DNA of 64,000 bases from Blastomyces gilchristii SLH14081 (taxonomy: Eukaryota; Ascomycota; Eurotiomycetes; Onygenales; Ajellomycetaceae), in contig NW_003101678.1 in the NCBI RefSeq assembly GCF_000003855.2, forward strand, positions 3,282,484 through 3,346,483, in the 5' to 3' direction. Positions 1 to 12,439 of the stretch are shown here, piece by piece. Below the pieces are notes generated by a model that saw only the letters and a program-made list of their open reading frames with translations, was not told where the DNA came from and searched no databases. The position numbers and the translations under genes were made by a program. Every line of letters begins with the position of its first letter. Positions within the stretch are counted from its first letter, which is position 1.

Positions 1-863
1 TCTTTTTTTTGCATTAACTGCTGCAGAAGAATGAGATAGAAACTGCTAGGATATACACTACTATATATTCTNNNNNNNNNNNNNNNNNNNNNNNNNNNNN
101 NNNNNNNNNNNNNNNNNNNNNNNNNNNNNNNNNNNNNNNNNNNNNNNNNNNNNNNNNNNNNNNNNNNNNNNNNNNNNNNNNNNNNNNNNNNNNNNNNNNN
201 NNNNNNNNNNNNNNNNNNNNNNNNNNNNNNNNNNNNNNNAATAGAAATCTATGTATTGAGCACAGTTACTGAGGTATCTTTTTATACTTTTCTGTCAGAG
301 ATGAGCCAGATTGAGAGAGGTGGTACAAGGGTGAGACTTGGTGTTGATGTTTAAATACACTGAAGACAGATCACAGAGATTGCACTTCAGAAGTAGCTGT
401 TGATTATATACTTGATATTATCACTGAGATATCTTTTTGTATTTTTCTGCTGGGGATGGGCCAGATTAGGAAGGGTGGTATGAGGGTGGGACTTGGCATT
501 GATGTTTTGGAACATCAAAGATGGACAGGGTTTTCACAGAGGTCACTTCTCAGATATCTCCACAACTACAGATCAGGGATCTTCCAAAATCAAGAAGATT
601 GATGCATATGACTAGGTCTCTTCACCTTACAATTTGTATGGCAATTTGGCCCGGGGTTGTGGTGTGATAGGGGAGAATGGGGGATAATCCCACACAGGAG
701 TTTTGAATGATGTCTGGTTCACATTTGGCTGGATAACTCCACCACCACACGGGGTATGCGGTCGGCGATGGGGTCAAAATGCTCGTATGATCGAGGGCTT
801 TTCGATGGATCTATCGGCGGGTTCTTATTCGAAAAATCGAGCGAGTTCGTGGTGAAGCGGTTG
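1..863 (-). mobile_element. Tad1/I-type LINE copy 0, 5' UTR only (partial)
   Basis: Reverse complement of the LINE 5' untranslated region seen at 15075-16090 and 54865-55880. The 5' terminus (reverse complement starts CAACCGCTTCACC) is at about 863, where it abuts ORF2 sequence of another LINE, so this copy is nested in that LINE. The outer 300 bases (about 560-863) keep CpG sites, while the part nearer the window start is degraded. The body runs off the left edge and is interrupted by an assembly gap. No coding sequence of this copy is in the window. I could not delimit a target-site duplication because the 3' end is outside. Confidence 0.85.
72..239. other. Assembly gap (168 N)
   Basis: Run of N. 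The flanks match two positions of the LINE 5' UTR that are farther apart in other copies, so the gap length is probably a placeholder or the copy has a deletion here. Confidence 0.99.
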
Positions 864-2333
864 AAAAATTCCTGTCTTAGTTGAGAATAAGAATCTCATA
901 TTTAATTGATTTAGATCATATGTCTCTTTCAATCTGACTCTGAGACTATTGTATAATGCACAGTGCATTACAATATACTCAGAATTCTTATTTGCATTGC
1001 AGAATGAGCATTCTATTAAATTAAATCTATCATCAAATCTTTGTATATAAGATTTGAAATAGTCATATTCTAGTTTTAGCTGTATTATAGATGAGAATAT
1101 TTTCTTTTTTCATTTAATTGAACAAGATTTTCACTTGAGTTTTATTTCAAATCTTGAATAATGTATACTCTTCTTTTATTTCTGTCAGCTTTTATTTCAC
1201 TTATCTAAACAAGATTCTTTTATTTTTCTCTTTATAAAAGATCAGAACATAATTTTTTGAATAGATCTGCTTAATTTTGAACTCTTTTTTACAGCTGAAT
1301 CAGTCAATTCATTATCATGAATATTCATATGAGCAGGAACTCAGTGTAGATGAATTATCAGCTTTGATATTCTTCTCTTTTGAATTTTTAAAACAGAGTT
1401 TAAGATCAGATCAAGATTCATTTGATCATTATAAATCTGACTATTTCCAAGTCTTTTTAAAGCAGCTTGACTATCAGAGAATATTCATGTCTCTTTCAAA
1501 CTATTTTCTCTTTTATGAGATTTTATTTCAATGAGTTTGAAAGCTTTCACTATTATAAATAGTTCAGCATCAAAGACTTCAAATTCACAGTCTAAATTTC
1601 AGAAATCTGAGATAAAATTGATATTATCTTCAGTATAAGCAATGTCTGTGTCTAATCTATTCAAATTCTCATTTTTGAAGTCATCTGAATAAATCAGAAT
1701 AGAGTCTTCTATATTGATTGTAGAAATTCTCTTCAAATGCTGTTCATATTCTTTCTTCTTAGATAGTTAACTTATTTATAAGTCTATAAGAGATTCAAGC
1801 TGTTCTCTTCATAGAGATATCTTCTCATGATCAACTTTTTTAATATTTAAAGAAGAAAATTGATTTTTAATCAGTGAGCATAGTGTGTATAGTTGAGAAG
1901 ACATTTTCTTTGAAGAATTATTTTCATTTCAATTAAGAAATCTGTTTCAATCCAGTTCATTTCCAGAGTTAATTAATGAAAATGAAGAAGAGACTCTTTC
2001 TCTGATTATATAATTTAAGCTTATCTTTATAACTCTCAGAGTATAGTTCATATAGATCTTTTCAAATCTAATAGTAGAAGAAGAAATTGAAGCTTCAATA
2101 TTATTACTTTAATAGAAGATGATTTGAATGCTCTCAGAATTCTTCTCAAAGCTCTGTTTTACAGATATTCAAAGAGTTTAGTGAAATTCTCTTGATTATT
2201 TCATCAAACTTGAACTTCATAATTAGCTACTGAGATAATACAGGCTATATATAACTGTTTTATAGTCTGAAAGAATAGATCTCTGTCTGTATTGAATAGT
2301 CTGATTATATTGTTCAATAGTCTTTCTGTCTTA
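864..2333 (-). pseudogene. LINE ORF2 C-terminal part (post-RT region, RNase H, C-terminal Zn motif)
   Basis: Minus-strand remnant matching 60560-62010 of the intact LINE. In reading order it holds the region after the RT, an RNase H-like domain (the segment aligned to the RNase H catalytic strands lies near 1560-1740), and the C-terminal Cys/His motif region near 960-1010. Stops from TGG-to-TGA/TAG and CAR-to-TAR changes break it throughout, as expected for RIP. In the live element this domain set would remove RNA from the RNA:DNA hybrid during target-primed reverse transcription. Clearly dead. The shift to a different preserved frame on the plus strand (1277-1534) is a shadow. Confidence 0.8.
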
Positions 2334-2347
2334 ACAGTTCTCTGTTA
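2334..2347. repeat. Target-site duplication, left copy (ACAGTTCTCTGTTA)
   Basis: 14-base direct repeat with 3415-3428, flanking the SINE-like insertion. The host LINE has one copy of the site (near 60548-60565 of the intact LINE, reverse complement). Its last bases overlap the (TTA)n tail. Confidence 0.85.
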
Positions 2348-3413
2348 TTATTATTATTATTCTTCAATTATAGATGTATGCAGTCAGAGACTATAACATC
2401 TATCTGAGAATCTTTAGTTCTCAGAGTTTTTCCTATATCTATAGAGTCAACTATTATACACTTATCAATTTCAGATATACAAAATCAGAAAATTCCAGCT
2501 CAGAATACAAAAACTGTTTATAAATTACAGTATTTCAACACCTTCTGATACTTTGAAATCATTTGAAAATATCATGATAAAGGAAAAGAGAACATGATCT
2601 TAAAAATAGATACATTAAATAGATAGATAGAAAAGAACAGAAAGAAATAAGTACAGTAAAGAGAGCTATAGAACAAGATCTCTGCAGTTTACATCTTAAG
2701 CTATATACATATTTTAACATTCTATATAACTGATCACTGTCTCTGTTCTCTCAGGCCTGCTTCAGGGATTATCATTCCCTCTAAAGAGCCGCCGCTCAGC
2801 TAGCTCCTGTAACTAGCTTATTCATAAGTGAGATTCTCACTAAGAATAACATCAGAGCTACTCAATTCTAGTTAAGTCTCTAATCTTTTAGCTGTCAATC
2901 TCAGCATTTCAGCCTATTAATTAGCTGTCACAGTCTTGCTTGCACTAATCATCTATTAAGAATGCCTCGGTCTTGTCTCATCTAGGTTCTTGCTAGGCTC
3001 AGAGTGTTCTAATTGAATAGTTTTTAAATCTCATTCTCTGAAAGTGAATATCTGAAGTGAGAGAGATAAGACCTGATCAGTTAAGCTTGATGATAATTCA
3101 CTATTCTGCAGACACTCTAGATCTCAATCACTCTAGTACTGATCTAACTTGAAGTGCCTGAAAGACTGTTAATTCTAAGATTAGTAAGAATTAGCATTCA
3201 GGAACCTCTGAGATGAACATCTTAAGCTTGATGATGATTTGCTATAGTGCACCCAGAGACCTCTGATACTGTTTTATAACTTAACAGTGAAAGCTGTGAT
3301 TAAGATGACTCTCACAGGATTTGAACCTGCTCTCTCTTAACATTCATTCCTCAGAGAGAAGGTCACTAATTGAGACTTTATAATAGTGTAGTTAATCACT
3401 ACGTCACCGGGCC
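2345..3413 (-). mobile_element. tRNA-headed SINE-like retroposon with about 320-bp LINE 3' end
   Basis: One unit of about 1.07 kb bounded by a 14-bp target duplication, minus strand. In its own orientation: a tRNA-like head (3413-3300) with RNA polymerase III A- and B-box-like motifs; a unique body of about 600 bp (3300-2690) containing two related blocks starting with TTAAGCTTGATGAT near 3085 and 3222; then about 320 bp matching the LINE 3' terminus (62185-62506), ending in (TAA)n. The single duplication around the whole unit shows that it moved as one piece. It has no ORF and would depend on the LINE enzymes. An alternative is a LINE 3' end fused to a tRNA-like RNA by template switching during reverse transcription. 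RIP-mutated, but the B box survives. Confidence 0.8.
3300..3413 (-). other. tRNA-like promoter head of SINE-like element
   Basis: On the minus strand it starts GGCCCGGTGACGTAGTGATTAAC. The B box GGTTCAAATCC (3328-3318) matches the pol III B-box consensus exactly. The A-box-like stretch is at about 3406-3391. A long spacer between the two fits a class II (Leu/Ser-type) tRNA ancestor. I cannot fold a full cloverleaf, so it is not a functional tRNA call. Confidence 0.7.
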
Positions 3414-3730
3414 GACAGTTCTCTGTTAAATGTGATATTTAAAATTCAACTTAGAGTTTAATCATACTTCTAATCATTTAACATTTACACTGGGTTTAAT
3501 CTCTCTATTTAAAAGAGTTAGGCATAGTTCTTTCTTATTGAATTTAGAAAAGAAATGAATTAACTCAGTTTTATTCATATTAAATTGAATTTGATTGATA
3601 TCTGCTCTAACAAAGACTTTCTTTACTGCTTTTTCAATCACTTCTAAATTCTCTTTAATTGTTTTTGAACTGTAGACTAGATTAATATTATTCATATAAC
3701 TTGAAGATCTCACTATTTTCATGAGAATAT
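3414..3730 (-). pseudogene. LINE ORF2 fragment, RT palm/thumb C-terminus
   Basis: Minus-strand frame of 82 codons at 3722-3474 matches 26991-27239 and 60250-60500 in the other LINE copies. It starts near the RT active-site strand: the residues aligned to the catalytic Asp-Asp are Asn-Asn here (SYMNNINLVYSSKT), a double G-to-A change typical of RIP. The upstream half of the RT is deleted. Just downstream the frame is interrupted by the SINE-like insertion. Confidence 0.8.
3415..3428. repeat. Target-site duplication, right copy (ACAGTTCTCTGTTA)
   Basis: Pairs with 2334-2347. Confidence 0.85.
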
Positions 3731-4109
3731 AAGTCTGTTTCTATATAATAATATAAATATTATCAGCAGAATGTAGAGAAACTGATTATTTATATCTTAA
3801 AATAAAAGACTTTATTAATGATTATATCAATATATAGTTAATTCTTAAATTCAATAGAAATCTAGTGTTACTGTTCTCAATTCCTTGCAGAATCTATTGA
3901 ATATTAAGATATTAAAACTAGATTTTATATATCTCACTGTATAGAAATTAAAGACTCAGTCAGATCTTAAAATATACTGATTTTATAGTTGTTATTATCT
4001 GCTGAATATGTATTAAATACTGTTAATAAGATATCTTTGAATATCTTTTCTACTGAAGATAGATCAGAACTATCAGGTTGAATAAGATGATATATAAGTA
4101 AGACTTAGT

Positions 4110-4615
4110 TAGACTGACTGTGTAACTGTGTCTGAGATCAGAACCAGATTTTTTAATAGTCTTATTATTAATTTGACTGATCTCATTACATGGTTTTAAC
4201 ATTAGATAGTAGTCTCATACTGTCTCAGTGAGACTTACTGTCTACTCTTGTCACATTTTTCAAATGAGATCATGATTTTCACTTCTCAATTTAAATTATT
4301 TTTATTGCTTTAAATGACTTTAAATTTCATTTGAGTGTTATCAAAAAGTGTTACTTTTTAAAAAATTAAAAATAGTCTAAAAAAAACCTTAAAATGTCTA
4401 AAAATAGTAACTTTATGCCAAGAATGAGACTAAATAGAACTCAATAAGATCACTTTCTCATTTTTTTCAAGCTATGATTTCATTTTAAGATCTGATATAT
4501 AGTCACTTTGCATGTTTTTTTAATGATTAGTCCCAGCAGGATTCATGCCAAGAAATATATGAGACCAGATTAAATGAGATCAAACATGAAATTCATGATC
4601 TCAGTGACTAGTCTA
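4110..4615 (+). mobile_element. hAT-like MITE copy 1
   Basis: 506-bp non-coding element. It starts TAGACTGACTG and ends with the decayed inverted repeat TGACTAGTCTA. Flanked by the 8-bp duplication GACTTAGT (4102-4109 and 4616-4623). Inserted in the 5' UTR of LINE copy A. Defined as forward orientation. Strong RIP-like decay. Confidence 0.92.
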
Positions 4616-5143
4616 GACTTAGTATTGATGTCTTAATATATCAGAGACAGATACAGAGATTACACTTTAAATATATCTGTTGATTATATGCTCACTACTA
4701 TTATCAAGGTATCTTTTTATATCTTTCTGCTGAAGATGAGCCAGATTGAGAAGAGTGATACATGAGTGAGACTTGATGTTAATATTTTGAAATATCAAAG
4801 ATAGACAGGGTTTTCACAGAGATTACTTTTCAGATATCTTCACAATTGCAGATTAAGAATCTTTCAAAATCAAGAAGATTAATATATATGACTAGATCTC
4901 TTCATCTTATAATTTATATGAAAATTTGGCCCGGAGTTGTGATGTGATAGAGATGAACAGAGAATAATCTCACACAGGAGTTTCAAACACTGTCTGGTTC
5001 ATATTTGACTGAATAACTTCATCACTACACAGAGTATACAGTCAGCAATGAGATCAAAATGCTCATATAATTGAGGGCTTTTCAATGAATCTATCAGCAG
5101 GTTCTTATTCAAAAAGTTGAGTGAGTTTATAATGAAGCAGTTT

Positions 5144-5457
5144 GTCAGCACTGCAGTGATACTCACTAAAAACTCTTTATATTTATGTTCAGATTACTGA
5201 TAATATAGTAATAAAGCTCTGAGATATCTGTAACTGAGTAGAAGCCTTTATAGCATATATTAAATAAAATTAAGAGAATTAAATCAATGTTTACTGAAGA
5301 CAGATGAGAAGATCTGATATAGATTTACAGTTACTGATATCATCTGCTTAATTGAAATCTGTAAAGACTTCAAAGTTAAGCTCTTTTACTCTGATAATAT
5401 AATAAATATAGTGATCAGTTATGCTGTGAATGTAGTGAAAGAGTTATTTAACTGCAG
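5144..5457 (+). pseudogene. Relic of Gypsy integrase-like sequence and unassigned DNA
   Basis: No intact gene. A stretch at about 5190-5300 aligns, allowing C/T and G/A changes, with the integrase segment at 31160-31260 of the Gypsy element on the plus strand (shared blocks GATAATATAGTAA and AATGTT.ACTGA). After about 5300 the two diverge. The rest is unassigned. This piece joins 14237-14286 across the Gypsy insertion. Confidence 0.5.
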
Positions 5458-5625
5458 TGTGATTCAAAAGTTACTTGAGTCAGTATACAATTACAGATAT
5501 ACACTGACTTCTTATATACAGTACACTAAATTAATTGATGACTGCTATGACTCTCTTACATTTTGTAAGCAAGTTCAGAAGTGGCTGCATTATTATTCAG
5601 TGATTGTACATTCTTTCAAATCACA
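5458..5625 (-). repeat. Gypsy A 3' LTR (168 bp)
   Basis: Plus-strand copy starts TGTGATTC and ends AATCACA. It has no CpG left, against about 12 in the 5' LTR of the same element. Confidence 0.9.
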
Positions 5626-8150
5626 TTCTCCCTCATCAGATTTGATCATACTCATGTGATCATGATATATGCTCTAGCTTCATGTGAATTAGCATGTCAC
5701 TAGTGTTCATGATTATGTGATCTATCTCTGATTCAGCTAGTGTTCTGCATTCACTCTTATAAAGAAACTTTCACTATATTATATCTCTCATTCACTAACT
5801 TTTTCTATTCTTCAATCATCTTCTTCATTATTATCATCATTGAATGTTATCATCTTCTTCAAGATTTCTGTCTCTTCTTCTGATTAATACCTTATATCTG
5901 TTTTATCTATTACATTATACACATTTCTGATAATGACTCTCTGTTCTCATAACAAATGTCATTGTAGTGCTCATATCAGACAGTTTATTAGCAGTAAGTA
6001 TAACATGTTATAAAATATAGTCAGGACTTGTTTATCTTCTAATAATTATCAGAATATACTATTATGAATGACACATCTTCTTCATCTTCTTATACACTCT
6101 TAATCTTCTTTTCCCAGTCAGTATCTGATTATGTTTCTTAATCATAGTTTCTGATCATGTTTTGCATGAATACAGATACTGATATATTTGTTTTAATTCA
6201 TGTAGAATCTTCACATGTTGACAGCTCTGTATTCACTGATGATTATGACTCTCATATTAAATCATCAGTTGAGTACTTGAAGAATGTGATAATGAAGAAA
6301 TTGTCTGTGTTATATATGACTGAGTCTCTCATATCTCTCTCTCTTCTCTATTTCTTTCTCTGCTGCTTCTCTCTCATCTTCTTCACTTACTCTTATATCT
6401 GATTCTCTCACTCTTACTATCTCTGTTTCTGTGACTCTTACTTCTGCTCTTACTACTTCTACTCTCTCTGTCTCTGCTGCTTCTATCTTCATTATCAGCT
6501 CTTCTCATTTCAAGAAGATGTTGCATAGACTTGATAAGTCATGTTTCTTAGTATGTATACTTTCACTCTTCTTATCAATCTCCAGAATGATTTATTGCAT
6601 GAAGACAGTGTATAATACAACTATCTAAAGCTCAGTCACAGACACTGATTATTATGTTTATTTTAAGTATTCATGATAAGATAATTATTCATTTATACTG
6701 AAGAATCATCTGTCTCTTTAACAGTATTAAGATTATAAGTCTTTCTTTTTTCATCTTCTCTTTCAATGCTAATTTTTCTAGAGAAAATTATTATGAGTTT
6801 TGTTATATATAAAGTTATAGTATTTATGAATACTAAGAAACTTTTTACAACTGTAAAGTTCAATATTGTGAGAATATCTGCTCTGATGAATTTCTTCAGA
6901 ATGATAGATTTATATCTAGACTGACCGTGTGACCGTGTCTGAGACCAGGACCAGAATATTTGATGATCTCATTACCAATTCAACTGATCCCATTACACGG
7001 TTTTAATATTAGATAGTAGTTTCATACTGTTTCAGTGAGACTTACTGTCTACTCTTATCATATTTTTCAAATGAGATCATGATTTTCACTTCTCAATTTA
7101 AATTATTTTTATTGCTTTAAATGACTTTAAATCTCATTTGAGTGTTATCAAAAAGCATTACTTTTTAAAAAATTAAAAATAGTCTAAAAAAAACCTTAAA
7201 ATGTCTAAAAATAGTAACTTTATGCCAAGAATAAGACTAAATAGAATCAAATGAGATCACTTTCTTAATTTTTCTAAGTCATGATTTCATTTTGAGATCT
7301 GATATATAGTCACTTTGCATGTTTTTTTAATGATTAGTCTCAGCGGGATTCACACTAAGAAATGTATAGAACCAGACCAAATGAGATTAAATATGAAATT
7401 CATAGTCTCAGCGGCCAGTTTATTTATATCAGTCTATTCTCTGATATCTGTTATTTAACTTCATAGTGCAGGCAAAAGATATCTGTGTTTTCAGAAATAA
7501 GAATATAAATGTCATACTCTTTTACACTTACAGATGTGAGGCTCATACACCTTGTCTAAAATATCATTATGAGAATGAGCTGTTTGTATATTATATCCTT
7601 CTCTCTGTATTCTCTCATGCCTTTCTCTCTCTTTCTGAGAAGCCTCATGTGTGTTGTAATTACACATACAATTCTAAGGTCAGTGAGTATTCATTCAGTA
7701 ATTGTTATCTCTGTTTTTACAATTTTATACACTAGCAATAGTTCTTAGTTACTTCAGTGTCAGAGATCATTGTAATTGAAGATGATAACACTGCTGAGAC
7801 TACTCTCTCTTAAGTCTCTCTCAGTGCTTTCTCTTCCTTCTCTGCAGAAAAGGTTGTGTGCACACTGAGTTATAAGTGTTCAGTCTCAAGTAACTCTCAC
7901 TGTTATTCATTCAGTTCTGTGTCTTCTTCTTCTGTTTCTTTCATCTCTGTTCTTTCTGTCCTGGCTTCTGATTCTGTGAATCTCATCCTCTTCTTCAATT
8001 TTTCTACACATACATGGACACATTTCTATATTAGCATTCTAGCTAATCTTATGATAAATAATATTAATGTTATACACAGAGCAGTAGAGAAATCAGAGAC
8101 ATGCACAGCATTGTTGTAAGAGCAGTTTACAGCTCTTAAATTTCTTACAG
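5626..8150 (-). other. Gypsy A 3' region beyond pol, low-complexity third-ORF candidate
   Basis: Lies between the integrase end and the 3' LTR and contains the MITE at 6917-7422. The plus strand is pyrimidine-rich near 6320-6490, so the minus strand reads as Glu/Arg/Val-rich low complexity. The homologous stretch in element B (45529-45759) gives an Arg/Ser/Glu-rich frame of similar position, and another minus frame there reads Glu/Ala/Val-rich. Conservation of the region in two copies suggests it is part of the element, possibly an extra ORF. I recognise no domain and cannot say which frame was coding. Confidence 0.35.
6917..7422 (+). mobile_element. hAT-like MITE copy 2
   Basis: 506 bp, starts TAGACTGACCGTGTGACC, ends GGCCAGTTTA (decayed repeat). 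Duplication TTTATATC at 6909-6916 and 7423-7430. Inserted in the 3' region of Gypsy A. Forward orientation. Confidence 0.93.
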
Positions 8151-8399
8151 ATCTCAAGTTTTAAGATTTTCTTTATTTTTGATGTTTTTGTTTTCAGATG
8201 ATGTGATGTTGGAAATAGATTAAACATGTAATATATGAAAATGAATGAGATGTGTATGATAACATTTTATCTTTTACAGTCAATCTTTACAGTTGATAAT
8301 CAATTCATTATTTCTTCTCTTTTCTTACACTTTTTTCTTTATCTGCTAGCCACTACTCTTACATGATCTCTATATAGTACAGTATTCAGTGACTAGATT

Positions 8400-11300
8400 C
8401 AGTAGCTTTCATCTTTTATAATTCTGTCTTGTAAATTATACTGTCTCTCTTCACTCACTCAGATTACTACAGTAAACAGCTCATCAAAACTAATCTCATT
8501 CACTCTCTGAGTGTTCTCAGAGATTGAGATGACTGAGTCTTATATATTTACAGATATTTTAGATGCTTCATTCTCTGTTATCTCTACAATTGAACTAATG
8601 TAAACAGTTGAATTCAACTCTGAATTCCTTTTTCTTCTGTAATCTGACTCATGTGCAAGTCTGCTGCTCTGAGACTACTCTTTACTGCATTGCACCTGCT
8701 GTCTGCAGCATATTATCATACAACTGACTACAGTCTCATCACTTATTAAAGTGTGATATTCATCTGATTTCTTCATTACTTCTCATTCTTTTCTTATAAT
8801 TATGAAAAGATTGAAATAAGTGAGATTATCTGATTTATAAGTATCTATAATTTCTCTTACTTTATAAGGCTTTTCAATTGTAAGTCTCTTCTTTTTCAAT
8901 GCTGATAATAGTGCTGTAGATAATTATAATTCACTCAGATCTTACATCTTTATCTTCATAAGATATGAATTATTTATTAAGTTGTATAAGATCTGTCTCT
9001 CTGATTCTTTCAATACATATGTTCTCAGAGAATGTGATTTGAGTATTTTAGATAACTTAAATCATCTAGATTGAAACTTCTCAGAACTCTCATTATATAT
9101 GAGAACTCACATTCTCATCTTGAGACTCAATTTCTTAACTACTGAGTCTCATATTCTTTTCAATTGAATTGCTCAGTTCAGAAGTAACTCATTAGCTTTT
9201 ACATATGTGTGACTGATCTCTTTCAATCTTTGTTCTGTGTCTGCAACTGCTGTGTCTGTGACTATTACATCTGTAACTATTGTTCTTACTGTGTCTGCAA
9301 TCACTGTTTTCTTCTTCAACTTTTCTGAACCATTCTCTGGGATGCGTGAATGCAATTCATACAACAGATAGAATGATGAACACTTGAAGACTGCATACTG
9401 CTGAATTCGCGTGGCTAATAGCATCTGACTGAGATATTCATCTCATAATCTCATAGACTTGCTCACTAGATATTTTATCAGCATGTTGCCCAGAATTTCA
9501 TTCAAGTGTTTCATCTTCTCATTCATCTGCAGATGATATGATATTGTTCTACAATATATTGTCTATAACTGGCTTATAAAATGCCTTACTACTTCTTCTA
9601 TGAGATTCATATTATTATCAGTTAGAATCTCACACAGTATTTCATAGTTGATATAGATCTTATTATATAGAAACTTCATCATCATCTTCTCTATCATCTC
9701 TGAAACTGCTTTTACAACTGATCAGTCAGTAGTATAGTCAATAGCAGTGATTATTCAACAATTTTCATTTAGTGTTCACAGTAATATATCTATGAGATTC
9801 ATCTTTCATTATTTGAACAGTTATATTGTATATTTTATCTGATATTACACTTTCTTATATTCTAACTCTTTCTTAGATTCTTTCACAATCTGATAATTCA
9901 GACACTTATAAGTATGTATCTGAATGTTCTCAGCTATACTTGGTCAGTATACTCTTGATTTAAGTACACTTATGAGTTCAGAGCATTCTAAGTGACTGAA
10001 TTCCTTATATATATAAGTCATTAAGTCACATCTAAATGAATATTCTAGATAGAGAGCTTTCATATATTCTAGATCACAGTAAAGCATAATATCATTTTTC
10101 AATTTTCTCAGTTTGAAGTTTGAAAGCATTTCTTCTACTACTTTTATAAGACACTTATTATCTGATATTTTATTATTCTTTAAGTAAGAGATTATTGTAT
10201 TCACTCATTCTGATTCCTTGTATTCTCTCAGTATATTTAACATAAACTTCTCTTATATCTAATTTATAGAACTCTCACTCATGAAATCAGATCTGTGACT
10301 GATTGTATCAGATATCACAGCATCTGATCTCTTTCAGTATTTAATATGAAGATTATATACTTGAAACTTCAAGATTCAATATACTAAGCATTTAAAAGAT
10401 TTCATTGTTAATTATAGATAGATAAGACTTTTATGATCTGTGATCACTGTTATTATATACTTATTATCAATATATCTATCTTATAATACTAGTATGTGCT
10501 TGATTACAAGCAATTTCTTTTCATATACTAAGTAATTAAGCTCAGTGTCTGATAGTTTTCTATCATTATATATCATCAGATGCAGCTTGCTATTCTTACT
10601 CATTTATAGAAGAGTATCTCTAATAGCTCATTCAGATGCATTTATCTCAATATAGAAAGATTTATCATGATCTGATTAAATAAGCACTGAGAATATTATC
10701 ACATATTTTCTCAGTGTGAGAAAAGCCTTCTCATATATAACATTTCAGATAATTGAATGAAACTTCTTCTTTCACAAATTAGCATTCATTTCTCTTAAGA
10801 GATCTGAGAGTGATACAGCTATTTATATGAAATCTTTGATAAATCTACAGTAATATGAGATTAAGTTAAGAAACTGTTATATATAATATATATTTCTCAG
10901 CTGCAGTTAATTCACTATGATATTCAATTTCTTCAGAATGAAGTGTATACAGTTATCACTTACTATATATTCTATGAACTTCAACTCTTTCATTTCAAAT
11001 GCACACTTTGTTAATTTGACATAGAGCTTATACTCTGTCAGAGTTGTAAGCACTTTATCAAGATACTTCAGATATTCATTATATAAGTTTGAGAAGACTA
11101 GAATGTTATTCAGATATACAAGATATGAGATTTCATTCTGTTTATGAAGAATTATATTCATTATCATTTAAAAGATAATGAATGCATTTGTTAGACTGAA
11201 TGATATTATCAGAAATTTCAACTTCTCTTATTATATATTAAATGCAGTTCATAGTACTGATAGTTCATTTACACAGATCTGTCAGTATTCTGAGACAAGA

Positions 11301-12200
11301 TTAATCTTTAATAGATATTAAGTATTTTCAACTGTATTTAACTGTTATTGAATTCATATCAGTGAATATTCATTCTTGATTATAAGCTTATTAAGTGCTT
11401 AATAATTAATACAAATCTGTCACTTCTTATCTGTCTTTTTCACAAATAGAACTGAAAAGCCTTACACACTTGATGAGAGTTATATAAGATCATATTATAG
11501 AAGGTCTGTGATCTGATACTTCTGTTCTTCAAGATGTGTTTGCAACAGAGAGTATACATTCTGATCAACTGATTTCACATCTCTCATGTAAATCTCATGT
11601 ACAAATTCTCATTCTGATAGCAATTCTGATGAAAGACCTGTTCAGAAGATCTTTTCATACTTCTTCAGAAGTTTCTTTATACACTTATTCTTCTATATAT
11701 TCTTTATCTTGGTTTTCTCTACTTTTAGATTCTCTATAACATACAGAATGCTTTTGAATGAGGTCTTGCAAATCATTCTCTTTATTTATTAATATATAAG
11801 CAGATTTAACTCTTCTATATCAGAAGCATGAAATGTCCTTCTTATATCAGTTAATAGAATTATATGAACTGTTTTCTTTCTATCAGTTAACTGTATATAA
11901 TATATACATCATTGAATCTGTGAATTGAATCTTTGAAATTAATTGAGTCTGAGAATAAGATTGTATTTCACATTCTGCAGCTCTCATACTCAAATATAGT
12001 AAGATCATTCTCTGAAGTGCAAGAAAACTCTTACTCTTGCAGATGATATTAAATATCAGTTATTAGAAAATCTTATGTGTTAAGAATTCTTCACTCAGCA
12101 GACCTCTTTCAGTCTTCAGATTATATAATTATTAATATATTATATTGAAGCTTCTGTGTCTGCTAATACTTTTGCAGTTATCTTTCAATTCTTACTCAAG
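8400..12200 (-). pseudogene. Gypsy A pol (protease-RT-RNase H-integrase)
   Basis: Minus strand, many stops. The protease motif near 12161-12147 reads DTEAS, so the family DTGAS has a Gly-to-Glu change (G-to-A). RT: the active-site strand at about 11120-11086 reads YLNNILVFS, with both catalytic Asp changed to Asn. An RNase H-like region lies between the RT and 10300. Integrase: the open stretch 10204-9944 ends with the zinc-binding part (around HLECSELISVLKSRVY), and 9424-9173 carries the end of the core (AVFKCSSFYLLYELHSRIP resembles the usual SPFYLLYG-PRIP block). A GPY-like C-terminal module with YKVREII is near 8900. The live protein would copy the RNA genome and integrate the DNA; this copy cannot. 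Confidence 0.85.
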
Positions 12201-12439
12201 TGCTCTTTATACATTAACATTTCAGGTCTTAAGACATTGAGATAAGTATCTGCTTCATCCTCATCTGTATCTCAGTCAGAAGCCTGTTTTCTCTTGATAT
12301 TCACAGAATTCAGAAAATCATTTAATATAAGTATCTCTTTCACTTTGAAGACTTTTCATAGAATATCAGTGAGTGTCTCTGAGCTCACTGATTCTGCTAG
12401 TTTTTTGACTCTCTTACTTCTCTTGACTGTGCACACTGT

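Larger units (their letters stand above)
864..5143 (-). mobile_element. LINE copy A, internally deleted, with nested SINE-like element and MITE
   Basis: Minus-strand LINE. Reading from its 5' end: 5' UTR 5143-4624, a MITE, 5' UTR 4109 to about 3731, then a direct jump into the reverse-transcriptase C-terminus of ORF2 (3730-3414), the SINE-like insertion, then the rest of ORF2 (2333-864). Compared with the full-length copy at 54851-62506, about 4.5 kb (end of 5' UTR, all of ORF1, endonuclease and most of RT) is missing at the 3730 junction. The 3' end is cut off by the LINE copy inserted at 863. It cannot code for its own movement. It is heavily RIP-mutated, including the 5' end, which is spared in other copies. 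Confidence 0.85.

Noticed and set aside
863..5143. 5-kb LINE as a single intact minus-strand copy
   Set aside because: The 5' UTR joins RT directly, and SINE-like and MITE insertions plus a second LINE 5' end interrupt it.
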